Positions 27,774-36,642 are shown, counted from the stretch's first letter. The stretch is DNA of 64,000 bases from Sutcliffiella halmapala (GCF_002019665.1 NZ_KV917375.1:194001-258000), one strand, 5' to 3'. The notes: generated by a model not told the origin, from the sequence alone. Made by a program: numbers and translations.

Positions 27774-28631
27774 TTGATAAAGTGTATTGCAATTGATATG
27801 GATGGAACGTTGTTAAATAATAATCATGTAGTGAGTGAAGATAATGTAAATGCGCTTAAGATAGCACAAAAAAATGGCGTAGAAGTTGTTATTGCAACAG
27901 GGAGATCCTATGCTGAGGCCAAGCCAGTATTAGAAGAAGCGGGGATTGAATGTCCAATTATTTGTGTAAATGGTGCGGAAGTTCGCTCTTTGGAAGGGAA
28001 AGTCGTTGCGACCAATCCTTTAAAAAATGAACAGGTGCAGGAGTTAGCTAAAGTTTTAGATAAATATGAGATTTATTTTGAACTTTACACACAAAATGGG
28101 ACCTTCTCAAAAGATTACGATAAGGCAATAGCGACAATCATGGATATCTTTATGTCAGGAAATCAAAAAAGTGAATACGAGAAAGTGTTAAAGGCTGCCA
28201 AAGAAAGAATGGAAGATGGTAGAATTAAGCTAGTGGACAGTTTTGACCACATTTTAAATAATGAAGAAACAGTAGTTTACAAGCTTTTAGCTTTTTCATT
28301 AGAAAGTGATAAACTTGAGGCAGCACGAGCAAAATTAGTGGAAATGGGAAATGTTGCCGTTAGTTCTTCGGGAAAAGATAATCTAGAAATTACGAATATA
28401 GAAGCGCAAAAGGGAATTGCTCTGACAGTGTTTACAAGTGAGCGAGGTATATCGATGAAAGATACGATGGCCCTTGGCGACAATTATAACGATGTTTCGA
28501 TGTTTGAACGAGTTGGCAGAGCGGTTGCGATGGGAAATGCATTAGATGGAGTGAAGGCAAAAGCACATCTGGAAACGGACACGAATATCAACAGTGGTGT
28601 CGCAAAAGCGGTGTTAGAGGTTTTAAAATAG
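27774..28631 (+). CDS. Cof-type HAD-IIB phosphatase
   Basis: 285 residues with all HAD motifs: nucleophile DMDGTLL close to the N terminus, ATGRS (motif II), a lysine in the conserved middle region, and GDNYNDVSMF (motif IV). The cap is of the IIB type. These enzymes dephosphorylate sugar phosphates, nucleotides or cofactors such as FMN and PLP precursors; the substrate cannot be told from sequence. TTG 27774 is preferred because AGAGGTG (27761-27767) fits it, while the GTG at 27765 is part of that site. Confidence 0.88.
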   Translation: MIKCIAIDMDGTLLNNNHVVSEDNVNALKIAQKNGVEVVIATGRSYAEAKPVLEEAGIECPIICVNGAEVRSLEGKVVATNPLKNEQVQELAKVLDKYEIYFELYTQNGTFSKDYDKAIATIMDIFMSGNQKSEYEKVLKAAKERMEDGRIKLVDSFDHILNNEETVVYKLLAFSLESDKLEAARAKLVEMGNVAVSSSGKDNLEITNIEAQKGIALTVFTSERGISMKDTMALGDNYNDVSMFERVGRAVAMGNALDGVKAKAHLETDTNINSGVAKAVLEVLK

Positions 28632-28776
28632 AGCAAAAAATGAGGTTGCACATGCAGATAGCATACCAAACTGCCAAAACCTTCCAACACTCTCTCGGAA
28701 ACCAATGATTGAGTAACACATTGTATTTGTTTTATAATAAATTGGTTGTAAGGGAACGGGAAGAAAAGGAGGGCTT

Positions 28777-29673
28777 ATGATGAAGTTTCGTGCTTCTGCA
28801 GTGCAATATCAGTTGCATACTATTTCAAGCTTTGAAGAGTTCGCTAATCAAGTAATTCATTATGTGAAGACCGCCGCTGAATTTGATGCGGATTTTGTGT
28901 TGTTTCCAGAATTTTTAACGACACAGTTGCTTTCTTTTCCAGTGGATGGAAGGGAGCAGACGATTAAGGATTTACCTTCTTATACTGACCTGTATTATCA
29001 GCTATTCAGTGGAATGGCTAGGCAAACAGGGATGCATATTGTTGGTGGAACTCATGTGATAGAACGAGAAGGAAAGCTTTATAATGCCGCACATCTATTT
29101 TATCCTGATGGGGCTATTGCAACGCAGACGAAGCTTCATCTAACCCCAACAGAAGTGCAGGAATGGGGCATCACTCCTGGAGAGGACCTGCAGGTTTTTG
29201 AAACAGAAAAGGGTACGATTGCCATGCTAACGTGCTATGATATAGAATTTCCGGAAGTAGTCCGACTTGTGAAGGCGATGGGAGCAGATGTGGTATTTTG
29301 TCCGTCATGTACCGACGATCGGCATGGCTTTCACCGCGTACGCTATTCCTGTCATGCCAGAACAATCGAAAACCAAGTGTATGTGGTAACTACAGGAACA
29401 ATAGGATCATTGCCAACCGTGGATTTCATGCGTGGTAACTTTGGTCAGGCTGCAATAATTTCCCCGAACGATGTGCCATTTCCTCCTCGCGGGATTGTGG
29501 TAGAAGGGGAACTCAACCAGGATATGATTGTAACGGGTGACCTCGACATTACCTTGTTAGAGAAGGTTCGTCAAAGCGGCTCCGTCACCACTTGGCGAGA
29601 TCGGCGCTCCGATTTATACCCCGATTGGGAGAAGCTAGTGAAAGAATCAACGAACACAAATCAACGAATGTAA
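28777..29673 (+). CDS. Carbon-nitrogen hydrolase (nitrilase superfamily), YhcX-like
   Basis: 298 residues with the nitrilase catalytic set: Glu45 (LFPEF), Lys119 (TKLHLTP) and Cys153 (LTCYDIEFPE). The fold hydrolyses amides or nitriles through a thioester intermediate. It resembles the hydrolase half of B. subtilis YhcX, which also carries an acetyltransferase domain that is absent here. GGAGGG precedes the ATG pair. Substrate unknown. It ends just before the promoter of the EIIA-antiterminator operon. Confidence 0.82.
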   Translation: MMKFRASAVQYQLHTISSFEEFANQVIHYVKTAAEFDADFVLFPEFLTTQLLSFPVDGREQTIKDLPSYTDLYYQLFSGMARQTGMHIVGGTHVIEREGKLYNAAHLFYPDGAIATQTKLHLTPTEVQEWGITPGEDLQVFETEKGTIAMLTCYDIEFPEVVRLVKAMGADVVFCPSCTDDRHGFHRVRYSCHARTIENQVYVVTTGTIGSLPTVDFMRGNFGQAAIISPNDVPFPPRGIVVEGELNQDMIVTGDLDITLLEKVRQSGSVTTWRDRRSDLYPDWEKLVKESTNTNQRM

Positions 29674-29678
29674 ATGGT

Positions 29679-29707
29679 TTGACAAACACGCTATTCTGAT
29701 CTACTTT
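29679..29707 (+). promoter_or_regulatory. Promoter of the EIIA-antiterminator operon
   Basis: A perfect TTGACA (29679-29684) and a weak -10 TACTTT (29702-29707) spaced 17 bp. Initiation near 29714 would place the RAT sequence close to the 5' end of the RNA. A TATAAA at 29708 is a less well spaced alternative. Confidence 0.6.
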
Positions 29708-29732
29708 TATAAAAGAAACGATAAAAAATGCA

Positions 29733-29799
29733 GGATTGTGACTGGTAATGCAGGCAAGACCTAATACGAAACCCAAAACCGGGCGTATTAGGTCTTTTT
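29733..29799 (+). promoter_or_regulatory. RAT antiterminator target overlapping an intrinsic terminator
   Basis: GGATTGTGACTGGTAATGCA with GGCAAGACCTAA directly after (29733-29764) closely matches the ribonucleic antiterminator consensus of SacT/LicT-type regulators. Its 3' end overlaps the terminator stem AAGACCTAATACG / CGTATTAGGTCTT plus T-run (29756-29799). The two structures exclude each other. The BglG-type regulator encoded downstream is the obvious binding protein, so the operon is likely autoregulated. Confidence 0.9.
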
Positions 29800-29894
29800 A
29801 TTTTTAGCCCATACTAAAACCTATAATTAACAGCAAGTTCAAACAGATCATTCTTATTGTCAGGATTCACACTCTTTTGCAAACCAAATTTGCC

Positions 29895-30067
29895 ATGGAT
29901 GAGGAAAAAGTGGCCCGTCAAGTATCACTGTCTCCCCTGATGATTGTAGTGAAAGGCGTGAGACTCCTGCGGGAATGCGAGGCTCCCGAGGCCGCCCGCG
30001 GAAAGCGAACGCCTGGCACGGAAATCATCAGGGGGTTCGAAGAGGTCACCTTATTTTTCAGGTTAGC
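29895..30067 (+). repeat. Palindromic interspersed repeat, copy B (short form)
   Basis: Core 29935-30033 (99 bp) has the same outer arms CCCTGATGATT / AATCATCAGGG as copy A, but the inner arm (GGAGACCCC...CCGAGG) is missing. It lies in the transcribed leader between the RAT-terminator and the EIIA start codon. Confidence 0.9.
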
Positions 30068-30107
30068 TTACAATTAAAACAACTCAAATCTTAGGAGGAA
30101 ACACATC

Positions 30108-30614
30108 ATGTCATTCTTAAAAAAACTATTCGGAAAAAATGAAACCAAAACAGAAGAGGTATTAGTAGCACCAATCACAGGAAAAGTCATCCCACTAGCA
30201 GATGTTCCAGATCCAGTTTTTGCCCAAAAGATGATGGGAGACGGAATTGCAATTGAACCTACAGAAGGAACAGTAGTATCTCCCGTAAATGGAGAAATAG
30301 TTCAATTCTTCCCAACAAAACATGCAATTGGAATTAAATCGGAAACAGGTGTAGAAATATTAATTCATGTGGGACTTGAAACAGTTGGCATGAAGGGTGA
30401 AGGTTTTGAGGCACTTGTCGAAGTAGGAAACAAAGTGACAGTCGGAACTCCACTTTTAACATTCGATATCGAGCTAATTAAAGAAAAAGCAAAAAGCATT
30501 GTGACACCAGTCATTATCACAAATGGTGACATTCTTGAAACCGTGTCAATCCATGAAGTAAGTGACGCGTTCAAAGGTGCTACTGCTCTAGTGAACTGGA
30601 AGATTAAAGCTTAA
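30108..30614 (+). CDS. PTS EIIA-Glc (Crr-type) protein
   Basis: 168 residues, the size and sequence type of soluble glucose-family EIIA: VLVAPITGKVIPL near the N terminus, His72 in PTKHAIGIKS and the phosphorylated His87 in ILIHVGLETVGMKGEGF. It takes phosphate from HPr and passes it to the EIIB Cys of glucose-superfamily permeases such as the EIICB at 19925, which lacks its own EIIA. TAGGAGG precedes the ATG. It is the first gene of a RAT-controlled operon with the antiterminator; a palindromic repeat sits just upstream of its ribosome binding site. Confidence 0.93.
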   Translation: MSFLKKLFGKNETKTEEVLVAPITGKVIPLADVPDPVFAQKMMGDGIAIEPTEGTVVSPVNGEIVQFFPTKHAIGIKSETGVEILIHVGLETVGMKGEGFEALVEVGNKVTVGTPLLTFDIELIKEKAKSIVTPVIITNGDILETVSIHEVSDAFKGATALVNWKIKA

Positions 30615-30724
30615 TTCATTTCTTCGTTTTTAGTTATGCTTATTATAAGCTTATTCACTTTGTATGGACTTCCATTTTGGTTATAATAAAGGAAACAGTG
30701 CGTTATAACTAGGGAGCGACTAGA

Positions 30725-31549
30725 TTGAAAATAAGTAAAGTATTGAATAACAATTCGGTGGTAGTGAAAGAAGATGATCAAGAGAAAATCGTAATGGGGC
30801 TTGGTGTCGGCTTTCAAAAAAGGAAAAATGATATGGTAGACCGTAGTAAGATCGAGAAGGTTTTTGTTATGAAGGAAGAGAATGTGAAGTTTCAAGAGCT
30901 ACTATCCACGCTACCTGAAGCACATATTGAGGTTGCCGAAGAAATTATTAGCTATGCAGAAGGACAACTGAAGGTACCCCTAAGCAATCATATTCATATT
31001 TCCTTAACCGACCATTTGAGCTTTGCAATCGAACGTTTGGAGCAAGGCTTTCAGATTCAAAATAAATTGCTCAATGAGATTAGAGTATTATATAAGCCGG
31101 AGTTTGAAATTGGACTATGGGCTAAACAACTCATTAAAGAACGTTTAAAGATAGAAATCCCAGATGATGAAGTCGGACACATTGCCTTACATCTACACAC
31201 AGCTAAAATGGGATCGAAAAGTCTGAAAAATACGATGCAGCTTGCTTCTATTATCAAGGATGCTATCGAAATCATTGAAAGCGAATTTGAGATGAAAATG
31301 GAAGAAACAAGCATTTCATATCAGCGACTATTATCTCATCTTAGGTTTGCCGTTAATCATGCTGAACAGGAAGAAGCATTCCACTCGTTGGATCCAGATA
31401 TGCTACTACTTTTTCAGAAAAAATTCACTCGATCATTCAACTGTGCACAACGAATAGCAGATTACTTATTTACTGAGTACAATATCAAATTTCCAGAATC
31501 CGAAGTAGGGTATATAACGCTACATATTCAACGCCTTACTGATAAATAA
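30725..31549 (+). CDS. BglG/LicT-family transcription antiterminator
   Basis: 274 residues: an N-terminal RNA-binding CAT domain (MKISKVLNNNSVVV, then MGLGVGFQKRKND) followed by two PRD modules, PRD1 around 65-170 and PRD2 around 175-274, with conserved histidines in EVGHIALHLH and EVGYITLHIQ that are controlled by PTS phosphorylation. These proteins bind RAT RNA and block termination when sugar is available. The matching RAT lies at 29733-29764 upstream of EIIA. The start is TTG 30725 with GGGAG upstream. Target sugar unknown. Confidence 0.92.
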   Translation: MKISKVLNNNSVVVKEDDQEKIVMGLGVGFQKRKNDMVDRSKIEKVFVMKEENVKFQELLSTLPEAHIEVAEEIISYAEGQLKVPLSNHIHISLTDHLSFAIERLEQGFQIQNKLLNEIRVLYKPEFEIGLWAKQLIKERLKIEIPDDEVGHIALHLHTAKMGSKSLKNTMQLASIIKDAIEIIESEFEMKMEETSISYQRLLSHLRFAVNHAEQEEAFHSLDPDMLLLFQKKFTRSFNCAQRIADYLFTEYNIKFPESEVGYITLHIQRLTDK

Positions 31550-31561
31550 ATTAAGCAAAAC

Positions 31562-31608
31562 AAACCCAAAACTAGAGAGGCCTTAACTCCTCAATTGTTT
31601 TGGGTTTT
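31562..31608 (+). terminator. Terminator of the EIIA-antiterminator operon
   Basis: Stem AAACCCAAAAC / GTTTTGGGTTT followed by TTATT. Confidence 0.8.
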
Positions 31609-31690
31609 ATTATAGATATAATCTAGCCGATGGTTTAAAAGCTAAAGTGAAATCGGCTTAATAAAAAGGCGTATTTAAAGACATACTACA

Positions 31691-31720
31691 AAAAGAGAAG
31701 TCTTCACACTTCTCTTTTTT
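31691..31720. terminator. Second hairpin with T-run
   Basis: AAGAGAAGT CTTCAC ACTTCTCTT then a T-run. Between it and the previous terminator lies another stem, AGCCGAT / ATCGGCT (31625-31658). No gene is seen between them; the rest of the gap to 31901 holds nothing recognisable. Confidence 0.6.
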
Positions 31721-31901
31721 AAATGGTTTAGGTTGCTTCGTTTTGGGTTGGGAATGTCGAAATTTGTCTAATAGCTACGATTCCTTGGGCGTCCATTTGA
31801 CCCCAAAAAACACCAATACAGACATTGCTGGTTCTCAAAAACACATCAAGTTTCGTCGTTCTTTCTGGCAAATAAGCCGCAATAATTAGGAGGAAAACAA
31901 A

Positions 31902-32375
31902 GTGGAGGTTGTTATTTTTCTGACACTGACATGGGTGATAGTGGGAACCTTGCTATTTCAGAAAAAAGAATTAGTCTTTATCGAAAATTTAATACTCTTT
32001 CTCTTTTTTATGTTTGTAAACAAAAATGTTCTTACGCTGTTAAGCATAAATCTAGAAATGATTGAGTATAGCAAAGAGAAGCACTTATTCATTTGCTTTT
32101 TCCTACTGCGAAATATAATTGCTCCCTTTTTAATGCTTATTTTTGTTAATGCGGCTTTTCATAAGTCAATGCTAAGTCGAATAGGCTGGGGCATTTTTAT
32201 GATAATAGTTGGGCTATTATTTGAAGCACTGGCTATTGAACTAGAAATTCTACATTACAAGAAGTGGTCCTATGGCTGGTCATTTATTCTAGCCATTCTA
32301 TACTTTGGGACTGCGCTCGGAATTTCAAAGCTTTATCGTCACCTATTACATAAAGAAGGTGTGGTGAAGGTATAA
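31902..32375 (+). CDS. Multi-pass membrane protein, CBO0543-like (first of a pair)
   Basis: 157 residues with about five hydrophobic helices and few charged residues between them. The conserved-looking stretch LFEALAIELEILHYKKWSYG near residue 110 recurs in the next gene as FVEGLAAHFGVFHYKGGYIF, so the two are distant paralogues. GTG 31902 follows TAGGAGG with good spacing. The next gene starts 2 bp after its stop. Proteins of this type are common in spore formers and have no known function. Confidence 0.7.
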   Translation: MEVVIFLTLTWVIVGTLLFQKKELVFIENLILFLFFMFVNKNVLTLLSINLEMIEYSKEKHLFICFFLLRNIIAPFLMLIFVNAAFHKSMLSRIGWGIFMIIVGLLFEALAIELEILHYKKWSYGWSFILAILYFGTALGISKLYRHLLHKEGVVKV

Positions 32376-32377
32376 GG

Positions 32378-32902
32378 ATGGAAACCTCTCCAACCATCGT
32401 ATACGATTACTTTTTTAATGCCAATGAATGGTTTATCCTTATCACTTTAATAGGAGGATTTGGATTAGTTCTCATCTTACCAAAACAATTCCCACTCTCC
32501 CACACGCTCCTTTTTTTACTGATTGGGATGAATAGTGGTGTTGTTTTTGATCATACAATAAGCATTCCACCATTTGATTTTTATGATGTGAATGATAGTT
32601 CTTACTTTGAACTTTATGACTTTCTCTCGTATATCATGTACGGACCATTTGCTTATTTTTTCTTTTATTTTTATCAGAAATGGAAGATAAAAGGATATTT
32701 GACCATGCTGTATATAATCATGTGGTCGATTGTGGCGATGTTTGTCGAGGGGTTAGCTGCTCATTTTGGCGTCTTCCATTACAAAGGCGGCTACATTTTT
32801 ATTTACTCGTTTCCGTTTTACTTTCTCATACAAAGTCTTACATTATGGCTTTTCACCTATATAATGAAGCAATCGACAGTACCAGCAAAATACTCCTCCT
32901 GA
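32378..32902 (+). CDS. Multi-pass membrane protein, CBO0543-like (second of a pair)
   Basis: 174 residues with about five membrane helices; shares the E-G-L-A ... HYK motif with the preceding gene. ATG 32378 lies 2 bp after the upstream stop, and GGTGAAGG near that stop provides a weak ribosome binding site, so translation is probably coupled. The last codons form one arm of the hairpin 32890-32917. Function unknown. Confidence 0.7.
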   Translation: METSPTIVYDYFFNANEWFILITLIGGFGLVLILPKQFPLSHTLLFLLIGMNSGVVFDHTISIPPFDFYDVNDSSYFELYDFLSYIMYGPFAYFFFYFYQKWKIKGYLTMLYIIMWSIVAMFVEGLAAHFGVFHYKGGYIFIYSFPFYFLIQSLTLWLFTYIMKQSTVPAKYSS

Positions 32903-32917
32903 TTAAAGGAGGAGTAT
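32890..32917. terminator. Hairpin overlapping the membrane-protein gene end
   Basis: Perfect stem ATACTCCTCC / GGAGGAGTAT with an 8-nt loop between convergent genes. No T-run, so termination strength is uncertain. Confidence 0.55.
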
Positions 32918-32923
32918 GAATTA

Positions 32924-34249
32924 TTAGAGCAGTAAAAAAGCTAGAGAGATAATAATTCCACTCATAAACAGTACAATCACACAGAAACCCATGATATCCT
33001 TTGCTTTTAATCCAGCTATAGCTAAGGCAGGTAATGCCCAGAATGGTTGAATCATATTCGTCCATGCATCGCCCCAAGCAACTGCCATCGCCGTTCTTGC
33101 AACTGAAACATCGAGAGCTAGTGCTGCTTCAAGCATTATAGGTGCTTGTACGGCCCATTGACCGCCACCAGAAGGTACAAATATGTTTACGATACCTGCA
33201 CTAAGAAATGCAAAGAAATGGAAAGTGTGTTCATTAGAAATGTTCACAAAGGCTTCTGACATCACCGCAGCTAAGCCAGAAGCTGTCATCATACCCATGA
33301 TCCCCGCATAAAACGGAAATTGCACAATAATACCACTAGCTCCCTTCACAGCATTCATCACAGCCTCTAAGAATAGCTTCGGGCGCCAATGGAACAAGAT
33401 ACCTAGAAATAAGAATAAGAAGTTTACAATATCTAAATTTAGTTTAAAGCCGTTATCTGCAAAATAGAAGAATAAAAAGAATAAACCCATACCTGATACA
33501 AATAATGATATAATCCAGCTATTTTCTAAGCGCTCAGCTGGAGTTAATGGTGCTTTTTCAATGGTCGCTGCTTGAAAACTAGAAGGGTCCTCTAAAAGAA
33601 CAGGGTCCACCGTAATGGTCTCGTCCTTTGAGGGCATCATGAAACGATTTAGAAGTGGCAATGTTATAAACAAAGCTGCTATGATAACTACGTTGAATGG
33701 TGCAAAGATAGTTTGATCTGTTGGAATAACGCCTATTAAGTTTTCTGTAAAATGGCCATCTGTAGCTATAGTAAGCGGGATGGAACCTGAAAACCCGCCA
33801 TGCCAAACAACAAACCCGCTGTAAGCGCTTGCAATCAAAAGCCTATAATCGACGTTTTCTACACGTTTTGCTAATTCTTTGGCAAATAACGCCCCAATTA
33901 CTAATCCAAAGCCCCAGTTAATCCAACTTGCGATAATAGAAACAATAGTTACAATAATAATGGCGGAGCCTGGCGATTTTGCTGTTGATGCAAGCGAACC
34001 TAGAAATCTCTTGAAAATTGGACTACTAGCCAGTACGTGACCTGTTACAAGTACAAGTACCATTTGCATGGAGAAAGCTAATAATCCCCAGAATCCGCCA
34101 CCCCAATACTTGACCATATCTACTGGACCACTGTTTGTAAAAATAAGGCCTAAAGCAAATACAACAAAAGTTAGAATGATGACAAATAAAAATGGGTCAG
34201 GTAAATAACGTTGCATGATTCGATTAAAAAAAGAAATAACCTTTTTCAT
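32924..34249 (-). CDS. Short-chain fatty acid transporter, AtoE family
   Basis: 441 residues with about ten membrane helices. Family-type segments are FNRIMQRYLPDPFLF at the N terminus, SIIASWINWGFGLVIGAL in the middle, and FVPSGGGQWAVQAP plus WGDAWTNMIQPFWALP near the C terminus, all typical of AtoE. E. coli AtoE takes up short-chain fatty acids such as acetoacetate or butyrate. GGAGGT lies 9 nt before ATG 34249. No degradation genes are adjacent, so the substrate remains inferred. Confidence 0.9.
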   Translation of the reverse strand: MKKVISFFNRIMQRYLPDPFLFVIILTFVVFALGLIFTNSGPVDMVKYWGGGFWGLLAFSMQMVLVLVTGHVLASSPIFKRFLGSLASTAKSPGSAIIIVTIVSIIASWINWGFGLVIGALFAKELAKRVENVDYRLLIASAYSGFVVWHGGFSGSIPLTIATDGHFTENLIGVIPTDQTIFAPFNVVIIAALFITLPLLNRFMMPSKDETITVDPVLLEDPSSFQAATIEKAPLTPAERLENSWIISLFVSGMGLFFLFFYFADNGFKLNLDIVNFLFLFLGILFHWRPKLFLEAVMNAVKGASGIIVQFPFYAGIMGMMTASGLAAVMSEAFVNISNEHTFHFFAFLSAGIVNIFVPSGGGQWAVQAPIMLEAALALDVSVARTAMAVAWGDAWTNMIQPFWALPALAIAGLKAKDIMGFCVIVLFMSGIIISLAFLLL

Positions 34250-34495
34250 TCACTATACCTCCGTTTACTAATGGTTTGCTAATTCCTTTTCTTTCCTTCA
34301 ATAGATTTCTCTATCTAACAACCATATTCCTCCTTTCTGATGGCAGACCCCAAAAAATGTACACCTCAAAGTAGGAAGTGCAAAAAAGAGTGAAGCAGTT
34401 TGAAGATTTTTATGCGTTTAAAATGGTTCTCTCTGGAAAATTGCGAGCTTACCTGATTTAATAGAAATAAGCATTTCATTTAAGGGGGAATTATT

Positions 34496-35245
34496 TTGAA
34501 CACAACGATAGAAACGATTCTAAATCATCGCTCGATCCGTAAATTTGAGGATAAACCTTTATCAAATGAGCAAATAAGAACGATGGTTGAAAGTGCTCAA
34601 GCGGCTTCTACTTCTAGCTTTATTCAAGCCTATTCGATTATTGGTGTGAAAGATAAGGATAAGAAGAAAAGGTTAGCAGAGTTGGCTGGTAATCAGTCTT
34701 ATGTAGAAAACAGTGGTCACTTCTTTATTTTTTGTGCCGATCTTCATCGTCATGCAGTAATCGGAGAGAAAGAACAGACAGATGTAACAATGTCACTTGA
34801 AAGTACAGAAAAATTCATTGTTGCTACGATAGATGCAGCCTTGGCCGCTCAAAATGCTTCCATCGCTGCAGAATCCATGGGACTTGGAATTTGTTATATT
34901 GGTGGGCTCCGAAACAAAATAGAGGAAGTTACAGAACTATTGGAAATGCCCAAGTACACCATTCCATTGTTTGGACTTGCTGTAGGGTACCCGGCTCAGC
35001 AAACAGACATTAAGCCACGATTACCATTCCATCATATATACCATGAAGAGGTATATAACCAGGATCTGGGAAGCTATTCTGAACAGTTAGACGGTTATAA
35101 CCAAACGATTTCCGATTACTATCAAGCCCGAACGAGCGGAAAACGCACGGACACCTGGACGGGGCAAATGGCAAATATGCTAAAGCAACCAAAACGATTG
35201 GGAATGAAAGAATACTTAGAAAATCAAGGCTTGACGAAGAGATAG
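34496..35245 (+). CDS. NfsA/NfrA-family NADPH-dependent nitro/flavin reductase
   Basis: 249 residues of the FMN-dependent nitroreductase fold: HRSIRKFEDKPL at the N terminus (FMN phosphate contact), AAQNASIAAESMGLGICYIGG in the centre, LFGLAVGYP, and a C-terminal extension with TSGKRTDTW that is typical of NfsA/NfrA and contacts NADPH. Members reduce nitroaromatics, quinones or flavins. The start is TTG 34496 after AAGGGGG. It is a single gene with its own terminator; a GTTTAA upstream has no convincing sigma-B -10. Confidence 0.9.
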   Translation: MNTTIETILNHRSIRKFEDKPLSNEQIRTMVESAQAASTSSFIQAYSIIGVKDKDKKKRLAELAGNQSYVENSGHFFIFCADLHRHAVIGEKEQTDVTMSLESTEKFIVATIDAALAAQNASIAAESMGLGICYIGGLRNKIEEVTELLEMPKYTIPLFGLAVGYPAQQTDIKPRLPFHHIYHEEVYNQDLGSYSEQLDGYNQTISDYYQARTSGKRTDTWTGQMANMLKQPKRLGMKEYLENQGLTKR

Positions 35246-35260
35246 GACGGCATACAGAGG

Positions 35261-35292
35261 AAGGACGACCATGTAGTAGTTGTCCTTTTTTA
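35261..35292 (+). terminator. Terminator of the nitroreductase gene
   Basis: Stem AAGGACGAC / GTTGTCCTT (one wobble) followed by TTTTTT. Confidence 0.8.
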
Positions 35293-35412
35293 ATTTGTAT
35301 TGGGTGTGGTGGGAGAAGTACGAAGGTCATGAACGAAAAGTCAGAAGCACCATCCCAATCATATTTTTACCCCACTGTCTTATTGAATCGGCCACAAACC
35401 AAGCAATGCTGG

Positions 35413-35994
35413 CTATCTTTTTACTATAATTATCTTTTTAAAAACAGGAGTAAGGGCATAGCCAATCCAAAACCCTAAAGTATTTAACAAGAGGTCATCA
35501 ATATCCAAGCTACCTCTGCTGGTAATGTATTGTAAAAGCTCAATCGCAGATATCGCAAAGATTGGAACAAGCAAAAGAGACGTGCGACTCTTGGTGCGCC
35601 ATTTTAGAAGAACACCGAAAGGAATAAATAATCCAATGTTAGCAGCCAAGTTATAAAAGGAAACAAGCCAATTCACCTCGCCAGATAAGAAGAGGGAAAT
35701 GGTCGAAAAAGGTATGAGGTTGATGGTGTCATATTGCTGCTCATTTGGCCGGAAGAATAGCAAGATTAGCAAAGAGACTGCATAGAGAATCATAAAGATG
35801 GAAAGAAGGTTGGCAGAAAGCGTTAAATGATCGTTCCGAATGTATAAATAGATGAGTAAAGTGCAAACGAAAATACACCCAAATAATACAAGTAAAACAA
35901 TGGGATGGAGATAAGAAGTTAAGGCTTGAAATAAAGGGGTTAATAGTAGAAAGACGAATAGTGAGATAATAGTAGGAACAATAAATTTTTTCAT
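35413..35994 (-). CDS. VanZ-family membrane protein
   Basis: 193 residues, four to five membrane helices. The VanZ signature is visible as NLIPFSTI, then NLAANIGLFIPFGVLLKW and SRGSLDIDDLLLNTLGFWIGY. VanZ itself gives low-level teicoplanin resistance, but most chromosomal homologues have no known role and no van genes are near. GGAGAA precedes ATG 35994. Single gene. Confidence 0.88.
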   Translation of the reverse strand: MKKFIVPTIISLFVFLLLTPLFQALTSYLHPIVLLVLFGCIFVCTLLIYLYIRNDHLTLSANLLSIFMILYAVSLLILLFFRPNEQQYDTINLIPFSTISLFLSGEVNWLVSFYNLAANIGLFIPFGVLLKWRTKSRTSLLLVPIFAISAIELLQYITSRGSLDIDDLLLNTLGFWIGYALTPVFKKIIIVKR

Positions 35995-36065
35995 AGTGTT
36001 CTCCTTCTTTTGACTAACAAATTGTGTCGATATTCTGGTTGGCTGAGCTGCCAGCAGTACATAAA

Positions 36066-36099
36066 CAAAAAAGCAACCGAGCCATCAGTCAGCTCGGTC
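36066..36099 (-). terminator. Terminator of the SRPBCC gene
   Basis: Minus strand ACCGAGC / GCTCGGT then TTGCTTTTTT. Confidence 0.8.
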
Positions 36100-36108
36100 A
36101 CAGAATAA

Positions 36109-36555
36109 TCATTTCTCCTCCGTTGCCTCTAACAAACTCTTCAGCTGCTTTAAGTGCCCGCCGTCCTCTTTTTTGAGGATTTTTCGAATAATCGGCTTCG
36201 TAAGCTTCATCACAAGGCCAGTCGTAAAAATATCACCCTTAAACTCTACTGCCGTTCCGCCTTCAACAGCTTGGAAATCATAGTAGTAAACCACCTTCAG
36301 TCCGTTCGTTTCACTTTGCACTGCATAGCTTTTATTAGGTGTATACTCTACAAACTCAATAATAGAAGAAGCTTTCCGTCCTCTAATTTCGCGAGTTTCT
36401 TTAAAGCGTGATCCCACCTGCGTTGATCCATCTGTGAGCTTTTCAATTTCCACGACATTCTCCATGATCTTTGGAGCGTTCTCCATATTAGCCGTATAAG
36501 AGAATACCTCTTCCAGCGGTTTATTAATAATTAATGAATCTTGAATATCTGCCAT
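36109..36555 (-). CDS. SRPBCC-fold (START/polyketide cyclase-like) protein
   Basis: 148 residues: the start SLIINKPLEEVFSYTANMEN, the central VGSRFKETREIRGRK and the C-terminal long helix (KLTKPIIRKILKKEDGGHLK) fit the START/Bet v 1 hydrophobic-ligand-binding fold. Such proteins bind or modify lipophilic ligands; without pathway neighbours a specific role cannot be given. AAAGGAG lies upstream of ATG 36555. No signal or membrane segment. Confidence 0.83.
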   Translation of the reverse strand: MADIQDSLIINKPLEEVFSYTANMENAPKIMENVVEIEKLTDGSTQVGSRFKETREIRGRKASSIIEFVEYTPNKSYAVQSETNGLKVVYYYDFQAVEGGTAVEFKGDIFTTGLVMKLTKPIIRKILKKEDGGHLKQLKSLLEATEEK

Positions 36556-36642
36556 TGTCTTTTCTCCTTTATCTTAATGGAAGCCTAATTAATTTCTTTA
36601 ACACCTATTTCAATATCCTATCAAACAATTCCTCTTTTGTAA

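Noticed and set aside
29877-30077. Small proteins encoded across the palindromic repeats (also at 40414-40650, 4398-4676 and 62909-63097)
   Set aside because: They exist only because the repeat is open in one frame. They have no ribosome binding site, and their similarity (LMIVVQGVRLLRE) follows from the DNA repeat.
34400-34450. Sigma-B promoter for the nitroreductase gene
   Set aside because: GTTTAA is present, but the -10 GGAAAA shares only half of the consensus and the spacing is marginal.
35413-35994. Glycopeptide resistance determinant (VanZ)
   Set aside because: Only a VanZ-family membrane protein is present; no other van genes are near, and such homologues are common without resistance.
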